The translations under genes and the position numbers were made by a program. A stretch of 40,401 nucleotides of DNA from Tissierella sp. (lineage in GTDB: Bacteria > Bacillota > Clostridia > Tissierellales > Tissierellaceae), in contig JAAYGX010000075.1 in the NCBI GenBank assembly GCA_012735585.1, positions 1-40,401 of the forward strand, written 5' to 3'. Positions 19,483 through 28,350 of the stretch are shown one piece after another. The notes beneath the pieces are model-generated. The model had not been told where the DNA came from, did no database searches, and saw nothing but the letters and a program-made list of their open reading frames with translations. How positions within the stretch are numbered: the stretch's first letter is position 1; each line of letters starts with the position of its first letter.

Positions 19483-20526
19483 TTAAAGTTTTATAACTTT
19501 ACCACTTGCTGCCTTAACCATTCTATTCATTATAGCCATTCCAATATTATCAAAACCAATTCCTTCAGCTAATATGATATCAACATTGTACTCATCAAAC
19601 TTTCTCAAAATATCAAATAGATTATGTGCGATTGTTTCACTTTTTTCCCTGGAACCCGACACTAATATTTTCCCTACTGTATAAGAATCCTTTGTTTCTT
19701 CAGTTGCCATGATTCCAACATTTTTTCCTTCATCCATAAGATATTTTGCATCACTATTAATCTTTTTAATGATTTTTTCTACATCTCCAGTATACAGTAT
19801 CATCTCTGCATTTGGAGCATAATGTCTATATTTTTGTCCTGGTGACTTTGGTACTTCTTCTTTATTAGTTATGCTTCTATCTTGAACTACATTGTGTATA
19901 ACTTTCCTCAAGTCTTCTAAAGTTATACCTCCTGGTCTAAGAATTGTTGGTGTTTCTGTTGATAAATCTAAAACCGTAGACTCTAGACCTACTCCAGTGC
20001 CTCCACCATCGATAATCATCTCTATTTTTCCCATCATATCTTCCACTACATGACTACCCTTAGTTGGACTAGGTTTACCTGAGAGATTGGCCGATGGCGC
20101 TGCTATTGGAACTTTGGCCTTAGATATAAGCATTGATGCAATAGGATGATCTGGCATTCGAATAGCAACTGTATCCAATCCTGCAGTTATTATATTAGGG
20201 ATAATTTCACTTTTCTTAAAGATTATGGTCAAAGGCCCCGGCCAAAATTTTTCCATACAAGTATAGGCTAAATCAGGAATTTCATCAACCAAAGGATAAA
20301 GTTGTTCTATTGTACTAATATGTAATATAAGAGGATTGTCACTTGGCCTACCCTTTGCCTTATAGATATTTTTTACAGCTTCTTCATCTAATCCATTGGC
20401 ACCTAATCCGTAAACAGTTTCAGTAGGGAAAGCTACTATGCCGCCTGATTTTATAATATTTGCCCCTTCATCAATAAGGCTAGTATCTATATTGTTTTCA
20501 TCTATTTTAATAATTTTTGTATTCAT
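19483..20526 (-). CDS. ywlC: L-threonylcarbamoyladenylate synthase (Sua5 type)
   Basis: This enzyme makes threonylcarbamoyl-AMP from threonine, bicarbonate and ATP for t6A37 tRNA modification. The 347 residues give a full Sua5: an N-terminal YrdC domain (about 10-205; GGIVAFPTETVYGLGAN, KGRPSDNPLI, APSANLSGKPSPT) and a C-terminal Sua5 domain (about 235-347). SPGQKYRHYAP marks the linker between domains. It lies downstream of the prfA terminator, so it probably has its own promoter, though I could not place one. Confidence 0.96.
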   Translation of the reverse strand: MNTKIIKIDENNIDTSLIDEGANIIKSGGIVAFPTETVYGLGANGLDEEAVKNIYKAKGRPSDNPLILHISTIEQLYPLVDEIPDLAYTCMEKFWPGPLTIIFKKSEIIPNIITAGLDTVAIRMPDHPIASMLISKAKVPIAAPSANLSGKPSPTKGSHVVEDMMGKIEMIIDGGGTGVGLESTVLDLSTETPTILRPGGITLEDLRKVIHNVVQDRSITNKEEVPKSPGQKYRHYAPNAEMILYTGDVEKIIKKINSDAKYLMDEGKNVGIMATEETKDSYTVGKILVSGSREKSETIAHNLFDILRKFDEYNVDIILAEGIGFDNIGMAIMNRMVKAASGKVIKL

Positions 20527-20567
20527 TGTTATCGCTCCGTTTTATATTTGACCGTAGGCAGATAAAT

Positions 20568-20594
20568 TGCACAGGAGAACCGTCCCCTTGTGCA
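20568..20594. repeat. Short palindromic repeat with GGGGACGGTTCTC core
   Basis: On the minus strand TGCACA and TGTGCA-type arms enclose GGGGACGGTTCTC, giving an imperfect palindrome of about 27 bp between prfA and ywlC. This core resembles a short palindromic repeat I know from many Clostridia genomes and is related in style to the GGGACAG copies nearby. No coding potential. Confidence 0.55.
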
Positions 20595-20612
20595 GGTCCA
20601 TTACATAAAATT

Positions 20613-20636
20613 AAAGAGAGAGTCCCCTCCCTCTTT
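20613..20636 (-). terminator. Intrinsic terminator of prfA
   Basis: A 10-bp stem (AAAGAGGGAG with CTCTCTCTTT on the minus strand, one G-T wobble) has a GGGA loop and is followed by AATTTTAT. It begins directly after the prfA stop codon. Confidence 0.7.
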
Positions 20637-21701
20637 TTATTGTGCTTTTAATTTCTCTGCTTGATCTGTTGTTACTAGATTATCGATTAACTCGTCAAGA
20701 TCTCCATCTACTATAGCACTTAATTTGTGTAGAGTAAGGTTTATTCTATGATCTGTTACTCTTCCTTGTGGGAAATTGTAAGTTCTAATTCTTTCAGATC
20801 GATCACCAGTACCTACTTGACCTTTTCTATCCTGTGCGATTTCAGCAGCCTGATCACTTAACATTTGGTCATATATTCTCGTCTTTAGAATCTTCATAGC
20901 TTTTTCCCTGTTCTTGATTTGACTTCTTTCATCTTGACATGCTACTACTACTCCTGTTGGTAAATGTGTAATCCTTACTGCAGAATCCGTTGTATTAACG
21001 TGCTGTCCACCCGCTCCAGAGGATCTATAAATATCAATTTTTAAATCTGATTCATTGATTTCTAAATCCACATCTTCCGCTTCTGGTAATACTGCTACAG
21101 TTGCTGTTGATGTGTGAATTCTACCACTTGATTCGGTCTCAGGGACTCTTTGAACCCTATGAACACCTGATTCATATTTTAATCTACTATATGCACCTTT
21201 ACCATTAATCATAAAGATAACTTCTTTGTATCCACCGATACCGATCTCATTGCTACTCATTACTTCTATCTTCCATTTTTTACTTTCTGCATACATGCTA
21301 TACATTCTAAAGAGTACACCAGCAAATAGAGCTGCCTCATCTCCACCTGCTCCACCTCTAATTTCTACAATAACATTCTTATGATCATTAGGATCCTTTG
21401 GAATAAGTAATATTTTTAGCTCTTCTTCTACATTAGCAATATTTTCTTCTAGTTCTTTGACTTCTTCTTTGACCATTTCCTTCATTTCATCATCTAACTT
21501 CTCATAAAGCATTTCTTTTGCACCTTCTAATTCTTCCATATAGGTAGAGTATTCCCTATACTTCATAACTATTGGCTCAATGTCTGAATGCTCTTTCATT
21601 ACCTTTTGATACTCTTTTAAATCCTTAATCAACTCAGGATCCATAGACCTCTCAGTTAATTCATTATATTTCTTTTCAATAAAATCCAACTTCTCTAACA
21701 T
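20637..21701 (-). CDS. prfA: Peptide chain release factor 1
   Basis: RF1 recognises UAA and UAG stops and triggers peptide release. The 354 residues carry GGQ at 231-233 ([10 protein letters not shown]) and the RF1-type PxT tripeptide as PET (187-189) in [12 protein letters not shown]2 would have [14 protein letters not shown] and [18 protein letters not shown] are further conserved blocks. The GGQ glutamine is the substrate of PrmC, which is encoded upstream in the same series with two transporter genes between. A terminator follows. Confidence 0.98.
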   Translation of the reverse strand: MLEKLDFIEKKYNELTERSMDPELIKDLKEYQKVMKEHSDIEPIVMKYREYSTYMEELEGAKEMLYEKLDDEMKEMVKEEVKELEENIANVEEELKILLIPKDPNDHKNVIVEIRGGAGGDEAALFAGVLFRMYSMYAESKKWKIEVMSSNEIGIGGYKEVIFMINGKGAYSRLKYESGVHRVQRVPETESSGRIHTSTATVAVLPEAEDVDLEINESDLKIDIYRSSGAGGQHVNTTDSAVRITHLPTGVVVACQDERSQIKNREKAMKILKTRIYDQMLSDQAAEIAQDRKGQVGTGDRSERIRTYNFPQGRVTDHRINLTLHKLSAIVDGDLDELIDNLVTTDQAEKLKAQ

Positions 21702-21732
21702 ACTAAACCCCCTAAATCAGTTAAAGTTAATA

Positions 21733-22278
21733 CTATTTATCAATTGTTTTCTTATTTCTAATTTTATTAATAGTTATGGAGATAATCACACCTAAAATAA
21801 TCATATATATAGGGTTTATGTCCAAAAATACTATGGTAAGTGCAGTAGCTACAGCTAAAGATAGCTGTAAATTATTGAATTGGCTATTTTTAACTAATCC
21901 ATATATAGCTGATATTATCAGAGCTACAACTGCAGGTCTAATTCCCATAAATATTTTTTCTATAATAATATTATTACTAAACCCAGAAAAAAACTTTGCT
22001 ATTATAAGAATTATTAAAAATGATGGCATAATTGTACCTAATCCAGAGCAAATGGCTCCTGAAAAACCCTTTATCTTGTATCCTACATATATACTAGAGT
22101 TCACTGCTATAGGTCCAGGAGATGATTGGGCTATAGAAATAATATCTATAAAATCCTCATCCTTTATCCAATTTTTCTTCTCCACCACTTCTTTCTTTAT
22201 AATAGGAATCATAGCAAATCCACCACCAAAGGTAAAGGCTCCTATTTTAAAGAACGTAATAAACATTTTCCATAACAT
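21733..22278 (-). CDS. CHR-family transporter half-protein (ChrA-like), second of pair
   Basis: This 181-residue membrane protein has about 6 helices and the CHR signature FTFGGGFAMIPIIKKEVV near the N-terminus, then SIAQSSPGPIAVNSSIYVGY. It is half the size of bidomain ChrA and is paired with a homologous half 11 nt upstream. Such pairs are thought to work together, with the halves inserted in opposite orientation. The family is named for chromate efflux, but no chromate-specific feature is visible; the substrate is unknown. GGGGGAAGG precedes the ATG. Confidence 0.88.
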   Translation of the reverse strand: MLWKMFITFFKIGAFTFGGGFAMIPIIKKEVVEKKNWIKDEDFIDIISIAQSSPGPIAVNSSIYVGYKIKGFSGAICSGLGTIMPSFLIILIIAKFFSGFSNNIIIEKIFMGIRPAVVALIISAIYGLVKNSQFNNLQLSLAVATALTIVFLDINPIYMIILGVIISITINKIRNKKTIDK

Positions 22279-22289
22279 ATGCCTTCCCC

Positions 22290-22811
22290 CTAATATAGAA
22301 TTATTCCTAAAACTCCTGCTAATATAATACCCAAAATAGGATTAATCTTCTTAAATGATACTAAATAAAATAAAAGTATAGCAATAAATACTGCTTTAAT
22401 ATCTACGAAACTAGTCCTTCCAACAGTTATGGCAGCTGCACCTATAAGTCCCAATACTACAGGTCTTATTCCTTTAAATACCCACCCCACATAAGGAGAG
22501 CTTTTGAACTTATTAATCGACTTATATATTATAGTAATTATTATAAAGGAAGGCAAAACTACTGCAAAAGTAGCTACCATAGCGCCTAAAATACCAGCTA
22601 CATTATAACCTAAAAATGTAGCTGAGTTAATCGCAATCGGTCCTGGTGTCATCTCAGATATGGCTAATATATCGATAAAATCAGTAGTACTGATCCATTG
22701 ATGTTTTTCCACAAGTTCTTTCTCAAGAAGAGGCAACATAGCATATCCGCCGCCAAAACTAAAAGCTCCAATTTTAAAGAAAGAAATAAATAACTGTATA
22801 ATAACACTCAT
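22290..22811 (-). CDS. CHR-family transporter half-protein (ChrA-like), first of pair
   Basis: This 173-residue homologue of the adjacent gene has FSFGGGYAMLPLLEKELV and AISEMTPGPIAINSATFLGY, and about 5-6 membrane helices. It lies 11 nt after prmC and 11 nt before its partner, so it is cotranscribed with prmC and prfA. The pair splits a prmC-prfA arrangement that is adjacent in many Bacillota. The substrate is unknown. Confidence 0.88.
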   Translation of the reverse strand: MSVIIQLFISFFKIGAFSFGGGYAMLPLLEKELVEKHQWISTTDFIDILAISEMTPGPIAINSATFLGYNVAGILGAMVATFAVVLPSFIIITIIYKSINKFKSSPYVGWVFKGIRPVVLGLIGAAAITVGRTSFVDIKAVFIAILLFYLVSFKKINPILGIILAGVLGIILY

Positions 22812-22822
22812 ATAATCCCTCC

Positions 22823-23674
22823 CTATCCTTTAAACCCATATACAATTCTGTCGTGACCTTGATAGTCTTTCAAAATAGATATGTTTTCGAACCCTTCCTT
22901 ATATAGTATATCCATTACTTGACTTCCTTGATCATATCCAATCTCATAAATAAGCATGCCTTTATGTCTTAGATAATCTAAAGCGCCTTTGCTGATCTTT
23001 CTATAAAAATCAAGTCCATCTTCTCCACCGTATAGTGCAATTAAAGGTTCATGGTCTTTTACTTCAACTTGCAAATCTTCTATATCCCTAGTCTTTATAT
23101 ACGGGGGATTGGAGACTATAATATGAAACTTTTCATCTATATTATGATCTTCTAAGGCTTTAAATAAATCCCCTTGAAAAAAGTCAGCATTTGAGATTTT
23201 AAGCTTCTCTTTATTTAAATTTGCAATTTTTATAGGTATATCTTCTATATCTATTCCATATACCCTAGTATTTGGACAATATTCAGCTATACTTAATGAA
23301 ATAGCACCGCTTCCAACTCCTATATCTAATACATTCATATCTTGATTCTTTATATAATCTATTATAAACTGAACTAAGATTTCAGTATCAGGTCTTGGTA
23401 TCAGCACACCTTCCTCAATATAAAAGCAAAGTCCCATAAATTCTCCCTCATTTAATAAATATTGAAGTGGATATCCCTCAGCCCTTTTTTCCATTATACT
23501 AATAAATTTATCCTTTACGGGTTCCTCTACAGTTTTATCTCCATGAATATAGATATAGCTTTTATCTACATTTAATAATTGTGACAAAACTAGTATAGAC
23601 TCTAACCGTGGATTAGAATATTCTTTTCCCTCTATTAGAGTCATACCTTTTGAAATCAGTTCATTTACTACCAC
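22823..23674 (-). CDS. prmC: Release factor glutamine N5-methyltransferase
   Basis: PrmC methylates the GGQ glutamine of RF1 and RF2. Its 283 residues comprise an N-terminal helical domain (about 1-80) and a Rossmann methyltransferase domain with the SAM motif VLDIGVGSGAISLSIA (about 115-130) and the catalytic NPPY at 189-192. The start is GTG (23674-23672), overlapping the end of the DUF1385 gene by 7 nt with GGGAGGAAG inside that gene, so translation is coupled. Confidence 0.95.
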   Translation of the reverse strand: MVVNELISKGMTLIEGKEYSNPRLESILVLSQLLNVDKSYIYIHGDKTVEEPVKDKFISIMEKRAEGYPLQYLLNEGEFMGLCFYIEEGVLIPRPDTEILVQFIIDYIKNQDMNVLDIGVGSGAISLSIAEYCPNTRVYGIDIEDIPIKIANLNKEKLKISNADFFQGDLFKALEDHNIDEKFHIIVSNPPYIKTRDIEDLQVEVKDHEPLIALYGGEDGLDFYRKISKGALDYLRHKGMLIYEIGYDQGSQVMDILYKEGFENISILKDYQGHDRIVYGFKG

Positions 23675-24615
23675 TTGTCTTCCTCCCTACTCTTTGGTAT
23701 TACAACCTTAAGAGCAGCAATAGCAACTTCTATCTGTTTATCATCTGGTTCTTTTACTGTAGCTAACTTTTGAACCATAAGTCCAGGATAAGAAAGTGCA
23801 TAACACAATTTTGAACTGCTTCTACCAATTATTCTATTTATTTCATAGGAAACCCCTGCTATTACGGGAAACATAAGAATCCTAATTAGTATCCTTTGAA
23901 GAGGATTTGGCCAACCGAAAAATGATAAGACGAAGATACTAACAATCATAACCATAAATAAAAAGCTGGTGCCACATCTACCATGTAATATTGGAAACTT
24001 CTTCACATTTTCCACTGTAAGTTCAAGTTCACTTTCATAACAATGGATTGATTTATGCTCAGCTCCATGATATTCAAATACCCTTCTAATATCATCAAGT
24101 TTGGAAATCCAAATAACATATACGAAAAATATAATAACCCTTATTAAACCTTCAATTAAATTTAACACGATATGATTATCAAATAATTTACTAAATAAAC
24201 TAGTCAAGAAATTAGGAAGTATCATGAATATCCCAAATGCCAATACGACTGAAGTAATTACAGCAAATGCCATTTCTACGTCATTAGCCTTGTCTTTGAA
24301 TATCTTCTCCGTCCAACTTTCTTTTTGATCATCTACCTCTTCTTCTTCATAAAAATCAGCTGCGTACATTAGCTCTTTTGTACCAATCATCATTGATTCA
24401 ACTATGCCCACGATACCTCTAATGAAGGGAAGTTTGAAAAAACTATATCTCATAGCTAAAGTGTTTAAATCTTCGACCTTTAACTCTATTTCTCCATCGG
24501 GTTTTCGAACAGCTGTGGCGATAGATTTGGGGCCTCTCATCATAACTCCTTCTATAAGAGCTTGACCTCCTATGGAAGTTTTATGTTTTGGATTTGCTTC
24601 TGTTTCTTTTTTCAT
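23668..24615 (-). CDS. DUF1385 family membrane protein (YqhQ-like)
   Basis: This is a 315-residue integral membrane protein of unknown biochemical role. The N-terminus carries IGGQALIEGVMMRGP and a KPDGEIELK segment, both DUF1385 signatures. EYHGAEHKSIHCYE in the middle is another conserved, His-rich block that could bind metal. About four hydrophobic helices span 120-260. In many Clostridia the gene lies between rpmE and prmC, as here. Do not over-read 'metal-dependent enzyme' labels sometimes given to the family. Confidence 0.87.
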   Translation of the reverse strand: MKKETEANPKHKTSIGGQALIEGVMMRGPKSIATAVRKPDGEIELKVEDLNTLAMRYSFFKLPFIRGIVGIVESMMIGTKELMYAADFYEEEEVDDQKESWTEKIFKDKANDVEMAFAVITSVVLAFGIFMILPNFLTSLFSKLFDNHIVLNLIEGLIRVIIFFVYVIWISKLDDIRRVFEYHGAEHKSIHCYESELELTVENVKKFPILHGRCGTSFLFMVMIVSIFVLSFFGWPNPLQRILIRILMFPVIAGVSYEINRIIGRSSSKLCYALSYPGLMVQKLATVKEPDDKQIEVAIAALKVVIPKSREEDKW

Positions 24616-24672
24616 TTATTCACAACCTTTTTAATTTAACAGTTAATCATTTGCTTATTCTTACAAGCGATT

Positions 24673-24749
24673 CTAGGCAGATTACGCAGTCTCTCATCAC
24701 AAATTTATTTGTGTTATAGAACTATTATTGTCCTAGGCCGTTTACGCAG
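24673..24749. repeat. Two direct repeats, 17 bp, exactly 60 bp apart
   Basis: CTAGGCAGATTACGCAG (24673-24689) recurs as CTAGGCCGTTTACGCAG (24733-24749), with two differences. Each copy is followed by a hairpin: CACAAATTTATTTGTG (24698-24713) after the first and the longer hairpin at 24749-24808 after the second. Nothing coding is visible between rpmE and the DUF1385 gene. Confidence 0.6.
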
Positions 24750-24850
24750 GCGAATCTTAGCCAATTCATTTGCTCGCTACCGCTCACATGAATTGGAGAT
24801 TCTTTGCGTTTGACCTACATCAACTCACTATCGTTCGCTGTGTTAGGTCA
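24749..24850. repeat. Tandem imperfect hairpins in the rpmE-DUF1385 gap
   Basis: CCAATTCAT (24761-24769) pairs with ATGAATTGG (24788-24796), and the pairing continues imperfectly outward through GCGAATCT and AGATTCTTTGCG. A second hairpin follows, TGACCTA (24811-24817) with TAGGTCA (24844-24850). The loops share CGCTACCGCTC and CTATCGTTCGC-type sequence. This may be a dispersed palindromic repeat or structured leader RNA for the DUF1385 gene. Confidence 0.55.
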
Positions 24851-24851
24851 T

Positions 24852-24883
24852 AAAAAAAGGTTAGATGCCCTTGCAACTAACCT
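24852..24883 (-). terminator. Intrinsic terminator of rpmE
   Basis: AGGTTAG and CTAACCT form a 7-bp stem, followed by seven T residues on the minus strand, 17 nt past the rpmE stop. Strong, standard form. Confidence 0.85.
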
Positions 24884-24900
24884 AGATTTCTTTGAAGAAA

Positions 24901-25101
24901 TTAGTCCATTTGGTATTTCTTCTTGAATTTTTCTACACGGCCACCACGTTCCATAAATTTTTGTTTTCCTGTGAAAAATGGATGACATTCCGAACAAATT
25001 TCTACTCTTAATTCTTCTTTAGTTGATCCTGTTTTAAACGTGTTACCACATGCACAAGTTACTGTTGCTTCTACGTAATTTGGATGAATACCTGCTTTCA
25101 T
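24901..25101 (-). CDS. rpmE: 50S ribosomal protein L31, zinc-binding type
   Basis: L31 bridges the ribosomal subunits. The 66 residues contain four cysteines in CAC (16, 18) and CSEC (36, 39) form, the C+ zinc-binding type. C+ L31 is typically replaced by a C- paralogue under zinc limitation; no such paralogue is visible here. It has its own promoter abutting the rho stop and its own terminator. Confidence 0.97.
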   Translation of the reverse strand: MKAGIHPNYVEATVTCACGNTFKTGSTKEELRVEICSECHPFFTGKQKFMERGGRVEKFKKKYQMD

Positions 25102-25161
25102 TTATTTCACCTCTTTCCCAAAATCTCTATATCAATTAGATATTGTCAATTCAACCATTAA

Positions 25162-25190
25162 ATTATAGCATAATTTTTTTTTATAATCAA
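25162..25190 (-). promoter_or_regulatory. Sigma-A-type promoter of rpmE
   Basis: On the minus strand TTGATT (25190-25185) lies directly after the rho stop codon, with a 17-nt A-rich spacer and a perfect TATAAT (25167-25162). The leader to the rpmE ATG is about 55 nt. Confidence 0.7.
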
Positions 25191-26555
25191 CTATAACCAT
25201 ATTTTATTTCTTAAATCATCTATAAATTCATCATTTGTTTTAGTCTTAACTAAGTTCTCAATAAAGCTTTCTGTAACTTCTTGAGTTGGAGCATTGCCCA
25301 TTGCTTTTCTAAGACCCCAAATAGTTTCTAGTTCTTTTTGATTTAATAATAACTCTTCTCTTCTTGTACCAGATTTGTTGATATCTATCGCTGGGAATAT
25401 TCTCTTTTCAGATAATTTTCTATCTAAATGAATTTCCATATTTCCAGTTCCTTTAAATTCCTCAAATATCATATCATCCATTCTACTGCCTGTTTCTACC
25501 AATGCAGTAGCTAGAATTGTAAGACTGCCACCTTCTTCTAGCTTCCTAGCAGCACCGAAAAATCTTTTAGGTTTATGAAGTGCTCCGGGATCTAATCCAC
25601 CAGAAAGGGTTCTACCTGTTGCAGGTATCGTCAAGTTATATGCCCTGGCTAATCTTGTAATGCTATCTAATAATATTACTACATCTTTGCCATGTTCAAC
25701 AAGTCTCTTGGCTCTTTCAAGTACCATTTCAGAAACCTTAGTATGGTTCTTTGGCAACTCATCAAAAGTAGAATAAATTACATCACCTTTTACTGATCTT
25801 TTCATATCTGTAACTTCTTCCGGTCTTTCATCTATTAATAAAATTATCAATTCAACTTCTGGATGATTCAATGAAATAGAATTTGCTATCATTTTTAATA
25901 GAGATGTCTTACCTGCCTTTGGCGGAGAAACTATCATACCTCTTTGTCCTTTTCCTATAGGTGCAACTAAATCTATCATTCTCATTGCATATTCATGAGG
26001 GTTGGTTTCAAGGGCAAGTCTATCTTTTGGATAAATAGGCGTAAGAGTATCAAAATCTGGTCTCTTTATAGCAGTCTCTGGATTCATCCCATTTACTGCT
26101 TTAACATAAAGTAAAGCTTGAAACTTTTCTCCAGATTTTGGAGGCCTAGTTACTCCTAATATTTTGTCTCCTGTTTTTAGCCTAAATCTTCTAATCTGAG
26201 AAGGAGATATATAGATATCATTATCACCTGATTGGTAGTTGTCCCTTCTTAAGAATCCATAGCCATCTGTATGAAGTTCTAGGATTCCCTGTGCAGAATC
26301 AATTTCATCTAATTGTTCTATTTCTTCTGATGCCTTATCTGATAAATCTTCTAAATGTATTTCAGATATATCTATCTTCTCAGGCTCATCCCAATCTTCA
26401 TAGTTCTCCGGTTCATTACCTACTACTTTTAAAATCAGTTGAATAAGTTCATCTTTTTTAAACTTATAAGGTTGAAGAACTCCCTTTTCTTTGGCTATTT
26501 CTCTTAACTCATTTATCTTTTTACTTTTTAAATCCTGTTGATCCAACAAAATCAC
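25191..26555 (-). CDS. rho: Transcription termination factor Rho
   Basis: Rho is the hexameric RNA helicase of factor-dependent termination. It has up to 454 residues: a Rho_N domain (about 8-45), an acidic linker, the cold-shock-like RNA-binding domain with DGYGFLR (97-103), and the RecA-type ATPase with Walker A PPKAGKTS (211-218) and Walker B-like [16 protein letters not shown]. The longest frame starts at GTG 26555, but AGGTAGGTGA overlaps that codon. In-frame TTG codons at 26549 and 26546 are better spaced and may be the true start. It is 9 nt after glpX. Confidence 0.97.
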   Translation of the reverse strand: MILLDQQDLKSKKINELREIAKEKGVLQPYKFKKDELIQLILKVVGNEPENYEDWDEPEKIDISEIHLEDLSDKASEEIEQLDEIDSAQGILELHTDGYGFLRRDNYQSGDNDIYISPSQIRRFRLKTGDKILGVTRPPKSGEKFQALLYVKAVNGMNPETAIKRPDFDTLTPIYPKDRLALETNPHEYAMRMIDLVAPIGKGQRGMIVSPPKAGKTSLLKMIANSISLNHPEVELIILLIDERPEEVTDMKRSVKGDVIYSTFDELPKNHTKVSEMVLERAKRLVEHGKDVVILLDSITRLARAYNLTIPATGRTLSGGLDPGALHKPKRFFGAARKLEEGGSLTILATALVETGSRMDDMIFEEFKGTGNMEIHLDRKLSEKRIFPAIDINKSGTRREELLLNQKELETIWGLRKAMGNAPTQEVTESFIENLVKTKTNDEFIDDLRNKIWL

Positions 26556-26564
26556 CTACCTATT

Positions 26565-27533
26565 TTATTTCGCGTACTCTGGTTTTTTATCTAATTTGTG
26601 TATTGATTCAATAAATCGAATCGTACCTGTTTCTAGTCTCAAAATTAAAGTATGGGTAGAAGCAGTATTGTTTTCCATATACTTAACTCCTTGTAATAAT
26701 TCACCATAGGTTACTCCAGTAGCTGCAAAGGACATTTCATCACCCTTAGCTAAGTCATCTATATAATAGACTTTATCTAAGTCTGCACCCATTTTTATAC
26801 ATCTAGCCTTATGTTCCTCATTTGGAGGAGCTAATATTCCTTGAAAATCTCCCCCAAGGCATTTTAATGCAACTGCAGTTATAACGCCTTCTGGAGCACC
26901 TCCAATTCCCATTGTAATATCAACCCCTGTGTAACCAAAGCAAGTTGATATAGCACTGAGTACGTCACCATCATCTATGAATTTAATTCTCGCTCCTGCT
27001 TGACGAATTTCCCTAACCATATCGTCATGTCTAGGTCTGTCCAATATTTCTACAGTTATATCTTCAACTGCTTTATTCAATGCTTTTGCTACATTTATAA
27101 TATTTTCTGTCACAGACTTATGTATATCTATTGCACCTTTAGCCTTTGGTCCTACTGCAAGCTTCTTCATATAGGTATCCGGTGCATGTAGTAAGCAACC
27201 CTTTGGAGCGACACCAACCACAGATATTGCATTAGGTAATCCATTGGCCACGGATGTAGTTCCATCAACTGGGTCTACAGCAATATCTACTTTTATATCA
27301 TCATCACTTCTGAGTCCCACTTTTTCACCAATATACAACATAGGGGCTTCATCCATTTCACCCTCTCCAATTACTACAGTTCCTTCTATATCAACAGTAT
27401 CAAACATCCTTCTCATAGCATCTACTGCTGCTTGATCAGCCATCTCCTTGTCGCCCTTACCTAAATACTTAGCACAAGCCAATGCCGCTGCTTCTGTAAC
27501 TCTACCTAAATTAACTGGCAAATTTCTATCCAT
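26565..27533 (-). CDS. glpX: Fructose-1,6-bisphosphatase, class II (GlpX)
   Basis: GlpX hydrolyses fructose-1,6-bisphosphate to fructose-6-phosphate, the gluconeogenic step. The 322 residues are normal. Metal- and substrate-binding motifs are GEGEMDEAPMLYIGE, DPVDGTTSVANG and GIGGAPEGVITA. It follows fba and fsa in the same direction and is 9 nt from rho. Sedoheptulose-1,7-bisphosphate activity is possible but not indicated. Confidence 0.96.
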   Translation of the reverse strand: MDRNLPVNLGRVTEAAALACAKYLGKGDKEMADQAAVDAMRRMFDTVDIEGTVVIGEGEMDEAPMLYIGEKVGLRSDDDIKVDIAVDPVDGTTSVANGLPNAISVVGVAPKGCLLHAPDTYMKKLAVGPKAKGAIDIHKSVTENIINVAKALNKAVEDITVEILDRPRHDDMVREIRQAGARIKFIDDGDVLSAISTCFGYTGVDITMGIGGAPEGVITAVALKCLGGDFQGILAPPNEEHKARCIKMGADLDKVYYIDDLAKGDEMSFAATGVTYGELLQGVKYMENNTASTHTLILRLETGTIRFIESIHKLDKKPEYAK

Positions 27534-27677
27534 AAAAATGCACCTCCAAAATTTTCATAACTAATTATACCATCAACAAAATTCCCAAACTACAGGGTTA
27601 TAATATTTTTATTCAAGATTTATGCTGGAAATTATATCGAAATATACAGACTAGACTTTAAAAATCGAATAGATAAG

Positions 27678-27711
27678 GGAACAGCCAAGGATTAATCCTC
27701 TAGGCTGCTCC
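27678..27711 (-). terminator. Possible weak terminator at the fsa 3' end
   Basis: GGAGCAGCC and GGCTGTTCC (minus strand) form a 9-bp stem with an inner AGGATTAATCCT palindrome. The hairpin covers the last codons and stop of fsa. The following sequence is CTTATC and not a T-run, so it may be a processing or attenuation hairpin before glpX. Confidence 0.4.
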
Positions 27712-28336
27712 AATCTTTAATAAATTTTTCAATTCCAATATTTGTTAGTGGGTGTTCTAGCATTTGTAAAAATACTTTATAAGGAATGGTAGATATATGA
27801 GCTCCTGCCTTTGCAGCATCTAATGTATGCATAGGATGGCGAATACTAGCCGCAATAATCTCAGTGTTTATACCATGTAAATCAAATATTTGAACGATAT
27901 CTTCAATTATATCCATCCCTTCATTACTTATATCATCTAATCTTCCTACAAAAGGACTTACATATGTTGCTCCTGCACGAGCAGCCAATAGTGCTTGATT
28001 GGCAGAAAATACCAATGTAACATTTGTTTTGATTCCTTCACTGGTTAGTACTTTCACTGCCTTTAAGCCTTCCTTAGTCATAGGAATCTTAATTATAATA
28101 TTCGGATGGATTTTAGCTAACTCTCTTGCTTCCTTAAGCATTCCTTCTATCTCTAAAGAAATTACTTCCGCACTAATGGGTCCATCAACAATTTCTGTAA
28201 TCTCTTTAACTACTTCTTCAAACACTCTACCTTCCTTAGCGATTAAACTAGGGTTGGTAGTCACACCTTCTATTACGCCCCATTCATTAATCTCTTTTAT
28301 CTCATCTACATTAGCAGTATCAATAAATAATTTCAT
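27692..28336 (-). CDS. fsa: Transaldolase-like fructose-6-phosphate aldolase (TalC/FSA subfamily)
   Basis: This is a short-form transaldolase of 214 residues. The Schiff-base lysine is Lys83 in [26 protein letters not shown] and [13 protein letters not shown] are conserved blocks. Bacillus YwjH at the same locus has transaldolase activity, and E. coli FSA of the same length cleaves fructose-6-phosphate; sequence alone does not decide between them. It lies 14 nt after fba. Confidence 0.9.
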   Translation of the reverse strand: MKLFIDTANVDEIKEINEWGVIEGVTTNPSLIAKEGRVFEEVVKEITEIVDGPISAEVISLEIEGMLKEARELAKIHPNIIIKIPMTKEGLKAVKVLTSEGIKTNVTLVFSANQALLAARAGATYVSPFVGRLDDISNEGMDIIEDIVQIFDLHGINTEIIAASIRHPMHTLDAAKAGAHISTIPYKVFLQMLEHPLTNIGIEKFIKDWSSLED

Positions 28337-28350
28337 AAAATACCTCCTAT

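Noticed and set aside
20637-21701. Release factor 2 instead of RF1
   Set aside because: The tripeptide is PxT (PET) and not SPF, and there is no programmed frameshift site near the start.
21776-22327. 183-codon open frame antisense to the CHR pair
   Set aside because: It spans both CHR genes on the opposite strand; the CHR frames have family motifs and the antisense frame has none.
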